Source: Urechis unicinctus (Eukaryota; Annelida; Polychaeta; Xenopneusta; Urechidae). From it: a stretch of 64,000 nucleotides of DNA. The position numbers were made by a program, and so were the translations under genes. The notes under the pieces were generated by a model. That model had not been told where the DNA came from. It did not search any database and saw only the letters and a program-made list of their open reading frames with translations. The number at the start of each line of letters is the position of its first letter. Position 1 is the stretch's first letter. The stretch lies in contig CM067351.1 in the NCBI GenBank assembly GCA_034190875.2, positions 291,741 through 355,740 of the forward strand, in the 5' to 3' direction. Of the stretch, positions 1-11,412 are shown piece by piece.

Positions 1-515
1 CAATCACTATCCTTCCCCACAATCACTAAACCATCACTAACTCCTTCCCCACTATCACTTGACAATCACTATCCTTCCCCACTATCACTCGACAATCACT
101 ATCCTTCCCCACAATCACTAAACCATCACTATCCTTCCCCACTATCACTTAACAATCACTATCCTTCCCCACTATCACTCAACAATCACTATTCTTCCCT
201 ACTATCACTTGACCATCCTTTCCCTCACACTCACTTCATCCTTACTATCTTTTGCACATCTCTCAGCCGACCTTCAATATCATTTCTCCCACTGTCATTT
301 CCCTCACTATCACTCGAACCTCAATATGCTTTCCCTCACCATCACCTAAACTTCGCTTTACTACACAATCCACAACCTTGACCCCCACCTTCCCTTACCC
401 CCACCTTCACTTTCCATTTTCCTCACCATCACTCGACCTTCACTATCCTTTCCCTCATCCTCACTTGCCGCTCACAGTCACTCGACCCTCTCTTTCCTTT
501 TTCCTCACAATCAAT
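1..515. repeat. C/T-rich minisatellite (TCACTCGACAATCACTATCC type)
   Basis: The first 220 bases are a tandem array of a roughly 30-bp unit built from ATCACTATCCTTCCCC and CACTCGACA. It then degenerates into irregular TCACTCGACC / CTCACTATCC blocks up to about 515. The same array type recurs at 52440-52930 and 61910-62065, each time beside the same kind of flanking repeat. The open frame through it at 252-542 is low-complexity and is not a gene. Confidence 0.9.
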
Positions 516-539
516 ACAACATTAATTCAACAGAAATAC

Positions 540-2150
540 TGAGAAGGGATGAGGTATTAAATCTGTCTTCAATAACAATCCATCATGTTTCCTAGAGTTT
601 ACACAGAGCGCTATATTTCCAATAAAAACTGAGGGTTCAAAAGTCATGCACAGCTTATTTCCAGTATTCAAAGACCATTACCATAGGAAGTCCAATTAAT
701 GTGTAATTTCAGGTAGCAAACTCCATTGGGTTTATATTTAACAAGATATTTGATTTAAAGTTTTATCCGTAAACTCAAGGATCAAAATCACACAGAGGTG
801 ATTATTTTCAGCTTAGTGGAGTTCAACCCACGAGGGATCCATGTGTAATTTGGGGATGGAAGCTTGCTTGACAAGACAACGTGCCACCAAAAGTGTTTTG
901 TGTCATTGATGCATTAAGTTTTACAATCAGCAAAATCAGTTGTGTTGGGAGGTAATAATCCTGCTTGTGCAGCTTGACAAAGATGAGGCAGTAATTCCAT
1001 TGTCAGAATCTGAGAGAGCAAGATGATAGAAATGTCAGAAATCACAACATATTGTGACAAAACTTCAAACAATGATTAGTTTGTTGTCAGTAAACACCAT
1101 ATTTCCCTTGGATGTTAACTAAAAATATTACGGTCGTTTCCCCTTCATAAATAACCTGAGTAAAAAGGTCGGCCAAAGAATGAATCATGTCCCATTATAT
1201 ATTGACCACTAGAAAGTTTCAAACATGAGATGGAGACCTAAAAAAGCAATCTGTCAATGATTGTAATTTATCAGAATAGATTGCAAGCGTAACGTAGGTA
1301 GCAATAAAACCCAATGGGTCTATTGCCCACTCAACACCATCATCTAATACAGCAAACAATGACTCTCTGTCTGTGAACAGGATGACATAAAGTTTTCTCT
1401 ACATATTCAGGAATCAAAAGTCACACAGGGTTGATTATTTTCAGTATTCAGCATACAAGGGGTCCATGTGTAATTTAGGGATGGAATAATTTTGTATGAT
1501 TGATGTATTAAGTTTTACAATTAGCAAAAATTGAGTTGGAAGGCAATAATCGTGCTTGGTGGAAAAGGTCCCTTGATTAAAATGGCGGCTGTAATTCCTA
1601 TGAATCTGAGAGGTCAAGATAGGCAGGGAAAACATCTCAGCAAATGCAACATACTGTCACAAAACCTCAATCAATGATCGGTTTGTTGTCAATAAAAATC
1701 ATATGGCTACTGATAGCAGTTTGTCTTTACTGCACTGATGCTGGTGTAACTCAACATCAATAATAATGCTGTAATTACATGTGTTTGTATATATTTGGGC
1801 AGATTGATGTTATTGTGTTAGTCAGGATGACTTGTCAACAGTGTTCAAAAACAACCCGGACACCCTCAAACCAGGTTATCTCGAGATCAGTCTGCCCATC
1901 AAAAAGATTGCAATTTTCTGATAGTATGCGCTGCATTACGTGACTTTTGTTATGACAGCATTAACGTTTTTGGCTTTCAGCCAACTAAATGAACGGCAAC
2001 TTAGAAGAGTATTTGGTGAATACCACTTGAGTAGTAATCAGCTTATTACACTTGCTTTAGCAGACACAGACTGCAGCTTCTTTGTTAATACATCCCTATG
2101 TATGTTACTTATGTTACCAGGGGTGGAACAAAGTCAGGCTTAACCTTTTG
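540..2150 (+). repeat. Dispersed repeat, left copy
   Basis: This is non-coding sequence that recurs elsewhere in the window. 540-600 resembles 54575-54640. 1720-2110 is closely similar to 62150-62525, including the stretch around GTATATATTTGGGCAGATT and the stretch around TTGGTGAATACCA. It also contains an internal duplication: 838-1100 resembles 1440-1690 (CCATGTGTAATTT, TTAAGTTTTACAAT, GTTTGTTGTCA). No reading frame looks coding. It may be an untranslated end of a retroelement or part of a low-copy segmental duplication. Confidence 0.75.
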
Positions 2151-2985
2151 GCAATACTGCAGGCTTTCCACAAACTATCAAAATTGGACAGATGAATTAA
2201 ATCAAGCTTATAATTTTACAAAGACAATTTAAGAACAACAAATTAAATTTGAATTACCCCCGTATATATAAGATGGATGTCAGGGGTTAGACTTTGTTTG
2301 ATAACGCACGATCAGCGGTGGCTGTGAGCATGCGTAACCGTGTCAAGGCAAGGTTGTACAGGCTCACGCCGTGACAATGACAAGATTGGCCAACGTTTTG
2401 AACTGGAAGTGACAACAAAAGGGTTTCTTTTAATACGGAAAAAAGATTCTCCCATTCCTAACATTATATTTAAATTTGTCGCGGGTCTCGGATAAAATTG
2501 GGATGAAACACATTTGTTTATACCCTAACATTTCGCATGTAAACAATATGACTTTCACCTGTTCACTTTCGCCCATTTGTTCAGATTTCATATGACAATG
2601 AACATTTGAATGTCATCTTATCATTAATCGAACAATAAAAACTATACGAGTTACGAATACGAAGAGATTTAGCGAATTCGAAACTGAGTTAAATGCGAGA
2701 AGCAAGGCAATTTTATTGATATTTTATACGTTAGCTCCCGTTCGATATATCATTCATCCACGTATCTTGAATATGAATGGCAGTTACAGCAAGTTGAAAA
2801 CTACTGGCAAACATTAAGACACAAGCGCTGCGATGTTCGGCTGACACCCCTCACTGGCCTCAGTGCTCACTAAAGAGTCGAAGTGTCCACTGGTGTCAAG
2901 TCACGTGATAGCTCCGGTTGCAACGGTAACATGAATTCATACCGTTACGAAGAGTTCATCAAACACAAGTCGGCGAGATCTCGTT
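2150..2985. other. No gene seen
   Basis: AT-rich, with stops in every frame and no recognisable repeat. A short GGCGAGATCTCG motif near 2973 recalls the GAGATCT cluster at 37270-37370. Confidence 0.5.
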
Positions 2986-3720
2986 TGGGTTGAAGGGCTA
3001 TATTTCGCACATAGAAAATAACACATATCAAGAGCCTTTACAAAAAATAGACCTTCCGCTCCAAAAACCTTACCACCACTTGACCCTATTCTTCAATAAA
3101 TGCCATCGATAGTTTCCGAACAAATTGCGATACGAAGTTTGCCATTTTGGAAACTATTAATTCTCGTGATTTCCCGCATTGCCTTAGCATCCCAAGTGGG
3201 GGGCACTTACCCTAACTCGGATAGAGATGTGCCGCGGGACCTCGAAAACCCGTACCCGTTGTACTCGTTGAGAATGAGAAAAAGTATACTCCATCGTACA
3301 AGGTATTTTGCGAATGTCTAACCCGTCGTAAAAGTCGAGATGTTGAAAAAACCACCCCCTTCGTGCGGCACATGTATACTATATCTTTACACTTAAGTGC
3401 CCCCCCCCCCCCGGGCTTAGCATTAGTCTTTGTCTTTCTGAGCATGCGCAGTGCATGTGGTCTTGAACTTGTAAACAAACATGTTGCTGTGTTTCTGACT
3501 TTTTACCGCTTCCCAAATTGATTGAACTATAAATAATTACCACGGATGCAATCACCTGCCGAAAAGGGATGAAATTGTCCGTAAAACATCATTGCATTCT
3601 ATAACTCCATCACTTGTGTATGTTTGGTGTTTGGTAGTGGTCTGAATCGATCTAAAAATAATTGCGTTGCATTGTTTCGAGAAACGGTAAGACATCTACG
3701 CAGACGTCTTGTAGGGCTAG
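2985..3720 (+). mobile_element. Hairpin-ended non-autonomous element, copy A
   Basis: This segment aligns in inverse orientation with 53500-54260. Shared landmarks in order are AATAACACATATCAAGAGCC, AATGCCATCGAT, GATTTCCCGC, CATTGCCTTAGCATC, the nested GGGGGCACTT MITE, GCATGCGCA, CCAAACATAC on the opposite strand, and a terminal hairpin at 3689-3710 (AAGACATCT, ACGC loop, AGACGTCTT, one mismatch) followed by GGGCTAG. No coding frame is present. It is probably the interior and one end of a DNA transposon family whose other copy at 52965-54423 has clear terminal inverted repeats. Confidence 0.7.
3198..3412 (+). mobile_element. MITE with GGGGGCACTT / AAGTGCCCCC ends, copy 1
   Basis: It starts GGGGGGCACTTAC and ends TTAAGTGCCCCCC, giving terminal inverted repeats of about 11 bp. 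Internally it carries CGGGACCTCGAAAACCCGTACCCG and CATGTATACTA, which recur in the other copies at 4232-4422, 53840-54056 (inverse) and 63857-63921 (truncated). The variable G/C run at the tip (14 C here) makes the exact edge uncertain. It sits nested inside the larger hairpin-ended element. Confidence 0.75.
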
Positions 3721-4430
3721 TCTAGCCGTGCACGACGTTTATTAACGTCGTGCAAAGATCGTAACCGAATGCGCGTGAACGATGCATACAAGAATTGGCG
3801 TGAAGTGATACGGAGTTCAATTAACAAATGTCCGTAATCACAATCTCCATCACTTGAGTATGTTTGGTGTTTGGTAGTGGTCGAATGCGTTGCATACATT
3901 ATAATTAACACGAATAATTACACAAATGAATGTTTATTAACAAGTTGAGTTAGTTTACGTGTGAGATTTCGTCAAAGGCGATTTAATCCGGCCACAGAAA
4001 TTCTGAAAAGTTCATGTTTATTTTGAACGACAAGATCGGTTTCTGCGCGCATGCGCAGACAAGGTTTCCTCGCAGCGAACTTTTTCTTTCTGAATTTTAT
4101 TATTTGAGTATATGTGTCATTTTGTCAATGATTATCTTTGGAAATATCTACTTTGAAGGGCGATATGTATTCAACGATATCACATTGACATTTAAAAAAA
4201 AATAAACACTTATTGATTCCCGTAGTCTGGAGGGGGCACTTGGCCTTGTCCTACGTAGGGTTGTGCCCCGGGATCTCAAAAACCTGTACCCGTCATACAA
4301 GGTAGAAATGGCAAGAGCATACCCCATCCTACAATTATGAGGTCAACAAAACCCGTCGGGAGGCCGAAAAAAAAAACCTACCCCGACAAATGTATACTAC
4401 CTCTATATACTTAAGTGCCCCCTCCTCCGG
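3721..4430 (+). mobile_element. Hairpin-started repeat element, copy A
   Basis: After CTAGCC comes a perfect hairpin at 3730-3753 (GCACGACGTT, TATT loop, AACGTCGTGC), then sequence shared with 63424-63921: GTGAGATTTCGTCAAAGGCG, TTTATTTTGAACGACAAG, GCGCATGCGCAGACAAGGTT and GAAGGGCGATATGTATTC, ending in the GGGGGCACTT MITE. No coding frame is present. The two copies are about 60 kb apart in the same orientation. Confidence 0.75.
4232..4422 (+). mobile_element. MITE with GGGGGCACTT ends, copy 2
   Basis: GGGGGCACTTGG at the left and ACTTAAGTGCCCCC at the right, with flanking GGA and TCC extending the inverted repeat. The interior keeps GGGATCTCAAAAACCTGTACCCGTC and ATGTATACTAC. It is 191 bp long and non-coding. 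It is the most cleanly bounded copy of the family here. Confidence 0.8.
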
Positions 4431-4702
4431 GACCTGCAGCCACATGGCGAGTGAAAATGAAACTGCGTAATGTGACGTCATATATCTCCAAAACTGGGGC
4501 TGCCGTGAATGAAAGTTGTGATTAAAATGTTCATTTGACAATTGCTAAATAATCACGAGCCAGTGGATAACCAAAATAGTGCGGAGAAGCGGATATTCAT
4601 CTCATTTGTCGACATATATATTTACGTAAGTACACAACTTGGTGGTAAGCCGCGGAGACGCGAAATAAAAAAAATTGCCACACGACCCACATATCCTCAC
4701 TC

Positions 4703-4731
4703 ACGACGGTATATATTTATATTACCGTCGT
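4703..4731. repeat. Hairpin beside CTAGCC (ACGACGGTA stem)
   Basis: ACGACGGTA at 4703-4711 pairs with TACCGTCGT at 4723-4731 around an AT-rich loop. A related hairpin at 54315-54341 keeps the same length and loop with a different but still paired stem. Both lie beside a GGCTAG motif. Confidence 0.7.
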
Positions 4732-4759
4732 TCGCGGCTAGGGCTAGTCACGTGAACGT

Positions 4760-6020
4760 CTTTCGACAATATTTACTAAATACAGCTTCGCTGGGGAAGT
4801 TCTTTCTCGCTAAATTTTCATCCAATTTATGCACAAATGACCACTAGATACATATAGTTACACTTACCCTTTATATGGAAGATAAAATGATTTGAAATGA
4901 GACAATTTGTACGATTCGCACTGCCGTCTGACTTCCTGGTTGCTTCCTGGTCGTTGGCTGGTTGGACTGGAATATCGCTCAATTTCGTTTCCAAGGAAGT
5001 ACCCGGCATGTGAGCGAAATGTTTCGCTGCATAACACCGACTTCTGTAGGTTCCGGTAGGTAACGCCTTGTTACTCCCGCCATTGAGTCCCTAGAGTACA
5101 CCCCCTTACTTTCATCATTATAAGAGCAACCCCATGCGTTGTATTGCTTCAGTATGTCGTACACACGCACACGTCCAGTTATTTAGTTTTGAAACCAAAA
5201 GGAACATTGTTTTTTTCTTCCTGCACTCACAGAATCCGACATGAAAGTTCTTCAATTCGACATTGAATGATAGCAAGAAATGACCTCAAGCTAGAACCCT
5301 CCATCAATAAATAACTATATACAATACATTATTCCACCTTGAGCGATTAAAACTCCATAATCGCTTTTAACGTGAGCTCCAGTTTTCTGCGGAACGGATT
5401 GAGTTATTTTACTGGTCTGTTGTCAAATCAAGTTATACATATTAACTAAGCACTGACATTTAGAAAGCTATTACCAGGACTTAAGATCTCTGATTGATTC
5501 ATTTCCCAACGGAATCATAATGGCAGCGTTATCAAAATAAGTGGGGCATCATAATGACAGTGGCATCATGATGACCAAGGCATGAAAATTGATATGATGA
5601 CCAATGCTAATGCTCCAACCAAAGAGTTCATAGCAAAGCTAAAGATCTTTGTTTCAACTGCAGGTTTTCTTTTAACAAAATGCTATTTCAATTGTGACAA
5701 AATACATGCAATTTACAAGTTGGATTAGTTTGTAATGGTAATGAAATGGACGATTTGTGGTCATCACTCAGTTCAACAACGAGGTGTTACATCGACAGGT
5801 GATGCATCACAAGGACCGTGATGCTTAGACAGCATCCTATCCTCAAAGTGCCACAGGGCTCACACCCGCCGACCAACTGCTGCTGGGATTGAAGTCAAAG
5901 TTCATTCCATTAAGCCACAAGGTCAAAGCTTCTGAGCTCTCTTGATAAAATTGGTGGCTTTCTGTTGACCGCAGTCACAATTCCCATGATCGTCTCCCAA
6001 TACAAAACATGACTTACCTT
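4760..6020. other. No gene seen
   Basis: Unremarkable AT-rich sequence with short interrupted frames only. Near 5400-5600 there are short irregular repeats of ATAATGGCAG / ATCATAATGACAGTGG. No splice-supported exon or transposon end was found. Confidence 0.5.
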
Positions 6021-6029
6021 TATTTCATG

Positions 6030-6306
6030 GTCCATAGAAGTATAGTCCATGGAACCATGGTGCACATAATCATGGTCTATAGACCATGGTTCTATGAACC
6101 ATGGTTCTATGAACCATGATTCATAGAACCATAGTCTATAGAACCGTGGTCCATAGAATCGTGATCCATAGAACCACTGTCCATATAATCATGGTACATA
6201 GAACCATATTGTGCAGAACCATGGTTCATAGAACCGTGGTCTATAGAACCGTGGGCAATACAACCGTGGTCCATAGAACCGTGGTCCATATAACCGTGGT
6301 CCATGG
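6030..6306. repeat. Minisatellite, 15-bp unit (TCCATAGAACCGTGG)
   Basis: Irregular 12-15-bp units with CCATAGAACC and CATGGT. The unit is partly self-complementary (CCATGG), so both strands show long open frames; these are not genes. Confidence 0.85.
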
Positions 6307-6309
6307 TGC

Positions 6310-7010
6310 TGTGAGTGGACCTTTGAGCTCTGTTAAAAACTTTGGACATATTTCTTCCCTTAGTAACATCAAGCTTATAACATTCCCCTTCTACTCCAAC
6401 AGTGACAGCTGCTGGGCCCTATCTCGTGGTATTGATAAAGCCTTCACAATGTTTGAGAAGCCTTTCTCAATCATCTGGGGGCGGGGGTGGGTGGTCCCTT
6501 ATGAATTCTGAGACAAACACATATCAAAGTTAAGAAAATCATCAGGAAAAACACATAACATAGCTATAGTACTCAAATTAAGTTTATGTTAGAAGGGGGA
6601 AGGAGGGGGTGGGGTGGAATTTAAATCAGTGGAGAGATTTCTAAAAATCTAACATAGAAATATCAGGTAATGCGACCCTCCCTCCGGCTGAGGAAAATAA
6701 TGCTCCCTTTTAAAATCCTGATCCTTGGATCGAATTCATATCCTAAACTAAACATGAATTAATAGCCAATGGACCGGAACCCCAGAAAAAGTTTTCATTT
6801 CTTTTCATAATGTGCATGCTCGGGCGAACAGATGTATGACTGAATGACAGTTTTTGTCTTTATGGCGAAAACACAATTATTGTGATCCGATTATCCGTGA
6901 TTATCAGTTACTTTTTGCATCATCAGACGGACAGAGATTGAAAGAGGAAACCTGGCTGATGCGATCCTTGTCTGTAAGCACATAGTAGAATTACATTCAG
7001 AAACGTCACA
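6310..7010. other. No gene seen
   Basis: Non-coding. It has a G-rich patch near 6475-6495 and another near 6594-6620 but no gene, splice-supported exon or transposon end. Confidence 0.5.
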
Positions 7011-7320
7011 TCCACTCGGGTTTACTCCGCAGGCAGATCACATCCATTCAGGTTTACCCATCAGACAGATACCATCTGCTCGGGTTTACCCAACAGACAG
7101 ATCACACGCACTGGGTTTTACCACACAGACAGATCACACCCACTGGGTTTAACCCCACAGACAGATAACACCCACAGGGTTTTATCACACAGACAGATCA
7201 CACCCACAGGGTTTTACCCCACAGACAGATCACACCCACTGGGTTTTACCACACAGACAGATCACACCCACTGGGTTTTACCCCACAGACAGATCACACC
7301 CACTGGGTTTTACCCCACAG
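7010..7320. repeat. Minisatellite, 32-bp unit (ACAGACAGATCACACCCACTGGGTTTTACCCC)
   Basis: Nine to ten contiguous copies, divergent at the left end and almost identical from 7110 on. The GGGTTTTACCCC part is a small inverted repeat in each unit. Confidence 0.9.
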
Positions 7321-7514
7321 CCCCCGGAACTTGCTGATTTACGGGATTGCAGTTTACATCGTTTCACCGATGAGTAAGTTTGAATTTTGATTACCAAGCA
7401 AATTTTGGAAATTATCAAGCTGACAACTGGAATTCCATGGTTGATTTAGTTATTGCGAGCCGGGAACTGAACTGTTTCGCCATCGACAATATATTTCTTT
7501 CCGATGTTCGGAAG

Positions 7515-7765
7515 TCTGACATCGGGAACCGATCCCCCTTTGTCTGACATCGGGAACCGAGACCCCTTTGTTTGACATCGGGAACCGATCCCCCTTTGTC
7601 TGACATCGGGAACCGAGCTCACTTTGTCTGATATCGGGAACCGAGCCCCCTTTGTCTGACATCGGGAACCGGGCCCCCTTTGTCTAACATCGGGAACCGA
7701 GCCCCCTTTGTCTAACATCGGGAACCGAGCCCCCTTGGTCTTACATCAGGAACCGAGCCCCGTGG
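7515..7765. repeat. Minisatellite, 28-bp unit (GACATCGGGAACCGAGCCCCCTTTGTCT)
   Basis: About nine contiguous copies. The unit is not a multiple of three, so frames cycle. The open minus-strand frames across it reflect the lack of stops in the unit rather than coding. Confidence 0.9.
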
Positions 7766-8334
7766 TCTGCTTCGCTATAAATTCACCACATAAATATATA
7801 TCAGTCTTCACGGTATACAGTATACAGAAATAAGCTGGAGAATGACAATGTTACGAACATTGTCTGGTGTAGAACTGGTCTAAGCTGTGAAACCCTCTTC
7901 AATTAAGGAACCAATGAGAATGCCTTGTGATGTCACTTTTCCCACGTGAGATGGCCTGCCAATCAAAGTCGGTACTCACCTTAAACACCCCAAGGCTTGC
8001 GTGGATGCAGTCAACACAAACGCGTGATGCCAATGAACGCATCAGCGGTGAACATTCCACCCACGAGAAACAGTACAATGAAACTACTTGAACCAGTCAC
8101 GCAAAAAGAAAACTAATGGATTCCCATCGAAGTTGCGGTTGGCCAATTTACACAAGAACCTCGCTGTCTTTCAGATCAACCAGTTTCTAGAGACTGCATT
8201 GATGTTTATATACACAACCCACTACCAAAAAGTATGACAAAACATAATCGCGACCAGATCAGAAATAACAGCTTATTTGAGCAATTTGTTTCTCACATTT
8301 TGCTCTCTTTAAACACATGGCCCTTTGTAACCCT
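7766..8334. other. No gene seen
   Basis: Spacer between two minisatellites. Non-coding, with no clear motif. Confidence 0.5.
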
Positions 8335-8725
8335 ATGTCTCTGTGTCGCCCATGTCTCTGAGTCACACCATGTTGCTGTGTCGCCCATGTCTCTTAGTCA
8401 CCCCATGTTGCTGTGTCGCCCATGTCTCTATGTTACCCCATGTTGCTGTGTCGCCCATGTCTCTGAGTCACACCATGTTGCTGTGTCGCCCATGTCTCTG
8501 AGTTAACCCATGTTGCTGTGTCGCCCATGTCATTGAGTCATCCCATGTTGCGTGTCGCCAATGTCTTGAGTCACACCATGAGATGCTGGTCGGTGTGTCT
8601 CTGTGTCGGGGGGTGTTGCTGAGCTGCAATGTGGTGTTGAGATGCTCCCCATGTGTTGAGATGCCCCGGGTGTGAGAGCTGTGTCGCCCATGTCTCTGAG
8701 TCACCCCATGTTGGGCTGTGTGTTG
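8335..8725. repeat. Minisatellite, 35-bp unit (GTGTCGCCCATGTCTCTGAGTCACACCATGTTGCT)
   Basis: Seven or so copies, well kept up to 8560 and then rearranged, grading into the G-rich array that follows. Confidence 0.9.
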
Positions 8726-8734
8726 ATGTGCTCT

Positions 8735-10210
8735 GTGTCACCCCATGTCGGGGTGTGGTGTGAGATGTGTGGGTGGTGTTGAGATGGGGGGGGTGTGAGA
8801 TGCTCGGGTGGTGTTGAGACGATGCCGGATGTCCATTGAGAGCTTAGGGGTGACCATGTTGAGATGCTGGGGGTGGTGTGAGATGCTGGGGGTGGTGTTG
8901 AGAGATGCTGGGGGGTGGTGTGAGATGTTGAGATGGTGGTGTTGAGATGCTCGGGGTGGTGTGGTGAGATGATCGGTGGTGTGAGATGCTCGGGTGTTGA
9001 GATGCTCGTGGTGGTGTTGAGATGCTCGGGGTGTTGTTGAGATGCTCGGGGTGTTGTTGATGATGCTCGGGGTGGTGCTCGGGGGTGGTGTTGAGATGCT
9101 CGGGTGGTGTTGAGATGCTCGGGGTGGTGTTGAGATGCTGGGGTGTGTTGAGATGCTGGGGTTGGTGTTGAGATGCTGGGGGTGGTGTTGAGATGCGCGG
9201 GGTGGTGTTGAGAGATGCTGGGGGTGGTGTTGAGATGCTTGGGTGGTGTTGAGATGCTGATGTGTTGAGATGCTCGGGTGCTGTTGAGATGCTCGGGGGG
9301 TGTGTGAGATGCTCGGTGGTGGTGGTTGAGATGCTCCCTGAAGGTGTTGAGATGCTCGGGTGTGGTTGAGCCAAACTATGCTGGGTGGTGTGAGAGATGC
9401 TCGGGGTGGTGTTGTGAATGGGGGGGTGGTGATGTGAGATGCTCGAGTGGTGGTGTTGACTGGAATGGGTGTTGAGATGTTGAGATGTGAGGTTGAGATG
9501 CTGGGTTGTGTTGAGATGCTGGGGTGTCCGTTGAGATGCTCGGGGGGGGTTGTGTGAGATGCTCGGGGTGGTGTTGAGATGCTCGGGTGGTTGTTGAGAT
9601 GCTCGGGGGTGTGTTGAGAGGCTCGGGTGGTGTGAGATGCTCGGTGGTTGTGATGCTCGGGGTGGTTGAGATGCTGGGGGTGGTGTTGAGATGCTGGGGG
9701 GGTGCTGTGAGATGCGGGGGTGGGTGTTGAGATGCTCGGAGATGCTGGGGTGGTGTTGAGATGCTCGGGGGGGTGTTGAGATGCTCGGGGTGGAAGATGC
9801 TGGGGGTGGTGTTGAGAGATGCTGGGGGTGGTGTTGAGATGCTGGGGTGGTGTTGAGATGATCGGGGTGGTGTTGAGATGCTGGGGTGGTGTTTGATGCT
9901 CGGGGTGTGGTGTTGAGATGCTGGGGGTGTTGAGATGCTGGGGTGGTGTTGAGATGCTGGGGGTGGTGTTGAGATGCTCGGGGTGGTGTTGAGATGCTGG
10001 GGGTGAAGTTGAGATGCTGGCGGTGGTGTTGAGATGCTGGGTGAGTGAGATGATGCTGTGGATGATGCTGGGGGTTGGAGATGAGATGCTCTGTTGAGAT
10101 GCTGGGGGTTGAGAGGAGATGGTGGTGTTGAGATGATGTCGGGGGGGGTGTTGAGAGAGCTGGGGGGGGTGTTGAGATGCTCGGGGTGGTGTTGAGATGC
10201 TCGGGTGGTG
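8735..10210. repeat. Long G-rich minisatellite, 20-bp unit (GTGTTGAGATGCTCGGGGTG)
   Basis: About 1.45 kb of the 20-21-bp unit with many one- or two-base variants and G runs of 3 to 9. All the guanine runs are on the plus strand, so there is strong strand asymmetry and many potential G-quadruplex tracts. The very long minus-strand open frame (to 10630) is the translation of this array plus the next one and does not look like a real protein. Confidence 0.92.
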
Positions 10211-11412
10211 TTGATATCGCTTGAGGAGAAGCATCCTATCAAGATGATATCGCTTGAGGAGAAGCATCCTATCAAGATGATATCGTTTGAGGAGAAGCAT
10301 TCCATCAAGATGATATCGCTTGAGGAGAAGCATTCCATCAAGATGATATCCTTTGAGGAGAAGCATTCCATCAAGATGATATCGCTTGAGGAGAAGCATC
10401 CTATCAAGATGATATCGCTTGAGGAGAAGCATCCTATCAAGATGATATCGTTTGAGGAGAAGCATCCTATCAAGATGATATCGCTTGAGGAGAAGCATCC
10501 TATCAAGATGATATCGCTTGAGGAGAAGCATCCTATCAAGATGATATCGCTTGAGGAGAAGCATTCCATCAAGATGATATCGCTTGAGGAGAAGCATCCT
10601 ATCAAGATGATATCGTTTGAGGAGAAGCATTCCATCAAGATGATATCGTTGAGGAGAAGCATTCCATCAAGATGATATCGCTTGAGGAGAAGCATCCATC
10701 AAGATGATATCGCTTGAGGAGAAGCATCCCATCAAGATGATATCGCTTGAGGAGAAGCATCCTATCAAGATGATATCGTTTGAGGAGAAGCATTCCATCA
10801 AGATGATATCTTGAGGAGAAGCATTCCATCAAGATGATATCGCTTGAGGAGAAGCATCCCATCAAGATGATATCGCTTGAGGAGAAGCATCCTATCAAGA
10901 TGATATCGCTTGAGGAGAAGCATCCTATCAAGATGATATCGTTTGAGGAGAAGCATCCATCAAGATGATATCGTTTGAGGAGAAGCATTCCATCAAGATG
11001 ATATCGTTTGAGGAGAAGCATTCCATCAAGATGATATCGCTTGAGGAGAAGCATTCATCATGATATCGATGATATCAAGATGATATCGCTTGAGGAGAAG
11101 CATTCCATCAAGAAGATATCGTTTGAGGAGAAGCATTCCATCAAGATGATATCGCTTGAGGAGAAGCATCCTATCAAGATGATATCGTTTGAGGAGAAGC
11201 GTTCCATCAAGATGATATCGCTTGAGGAGAAGCATTCCATCAAGATGACATCGCTTGAGGAGAAGCATCCCATCAAGATGATATCGCTTGAGGAGAAGCA
11301 TCCCATCAAGATGATATCGCTTGAGGAGAAGCATCCCATCAAGATGATATCGCTTGAGGAGAAGCATTCCATCAAGATGATATCGTTTGAGGAGAAGCAT
11401 TCCATCAAGATC
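10211..11412. repeat. 33-bp satellite array (ATGATATCGCTTGAGGAGAAGCATCCTATCAAG)
   Basis: About 36 contiguous copies with an EcoRV-type GATATC in nearly every unit and a few variable positions (CGC/CGT, TCC/CCT/CCC). Because 33 is divisible by three, frames on both strands stay open and give 11-residue repeats. A few units are shortened by one or more bases. It begins exactly where the G-rich array stops. Confidence 0.93.

Noticed and set aside
6107-6511. Overlapping plus and minus frames with Met-His-rich repeats
   Set aside because: Translation of the 15-bp CCATAGAACC array.
7010-7765. CRISPR-like array
   Set aside because: The repeats are contiguous without unique spacers of constant length, and the genome is eukaryotic; these are minisatellites.
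8738-10630. 630-codon open frame on the minus strand
   Set aside because: It is the translation of two abutting minisatellites (20-bp and 33-bp units); overlapping frames are open on the same and the other strand, with no domain.
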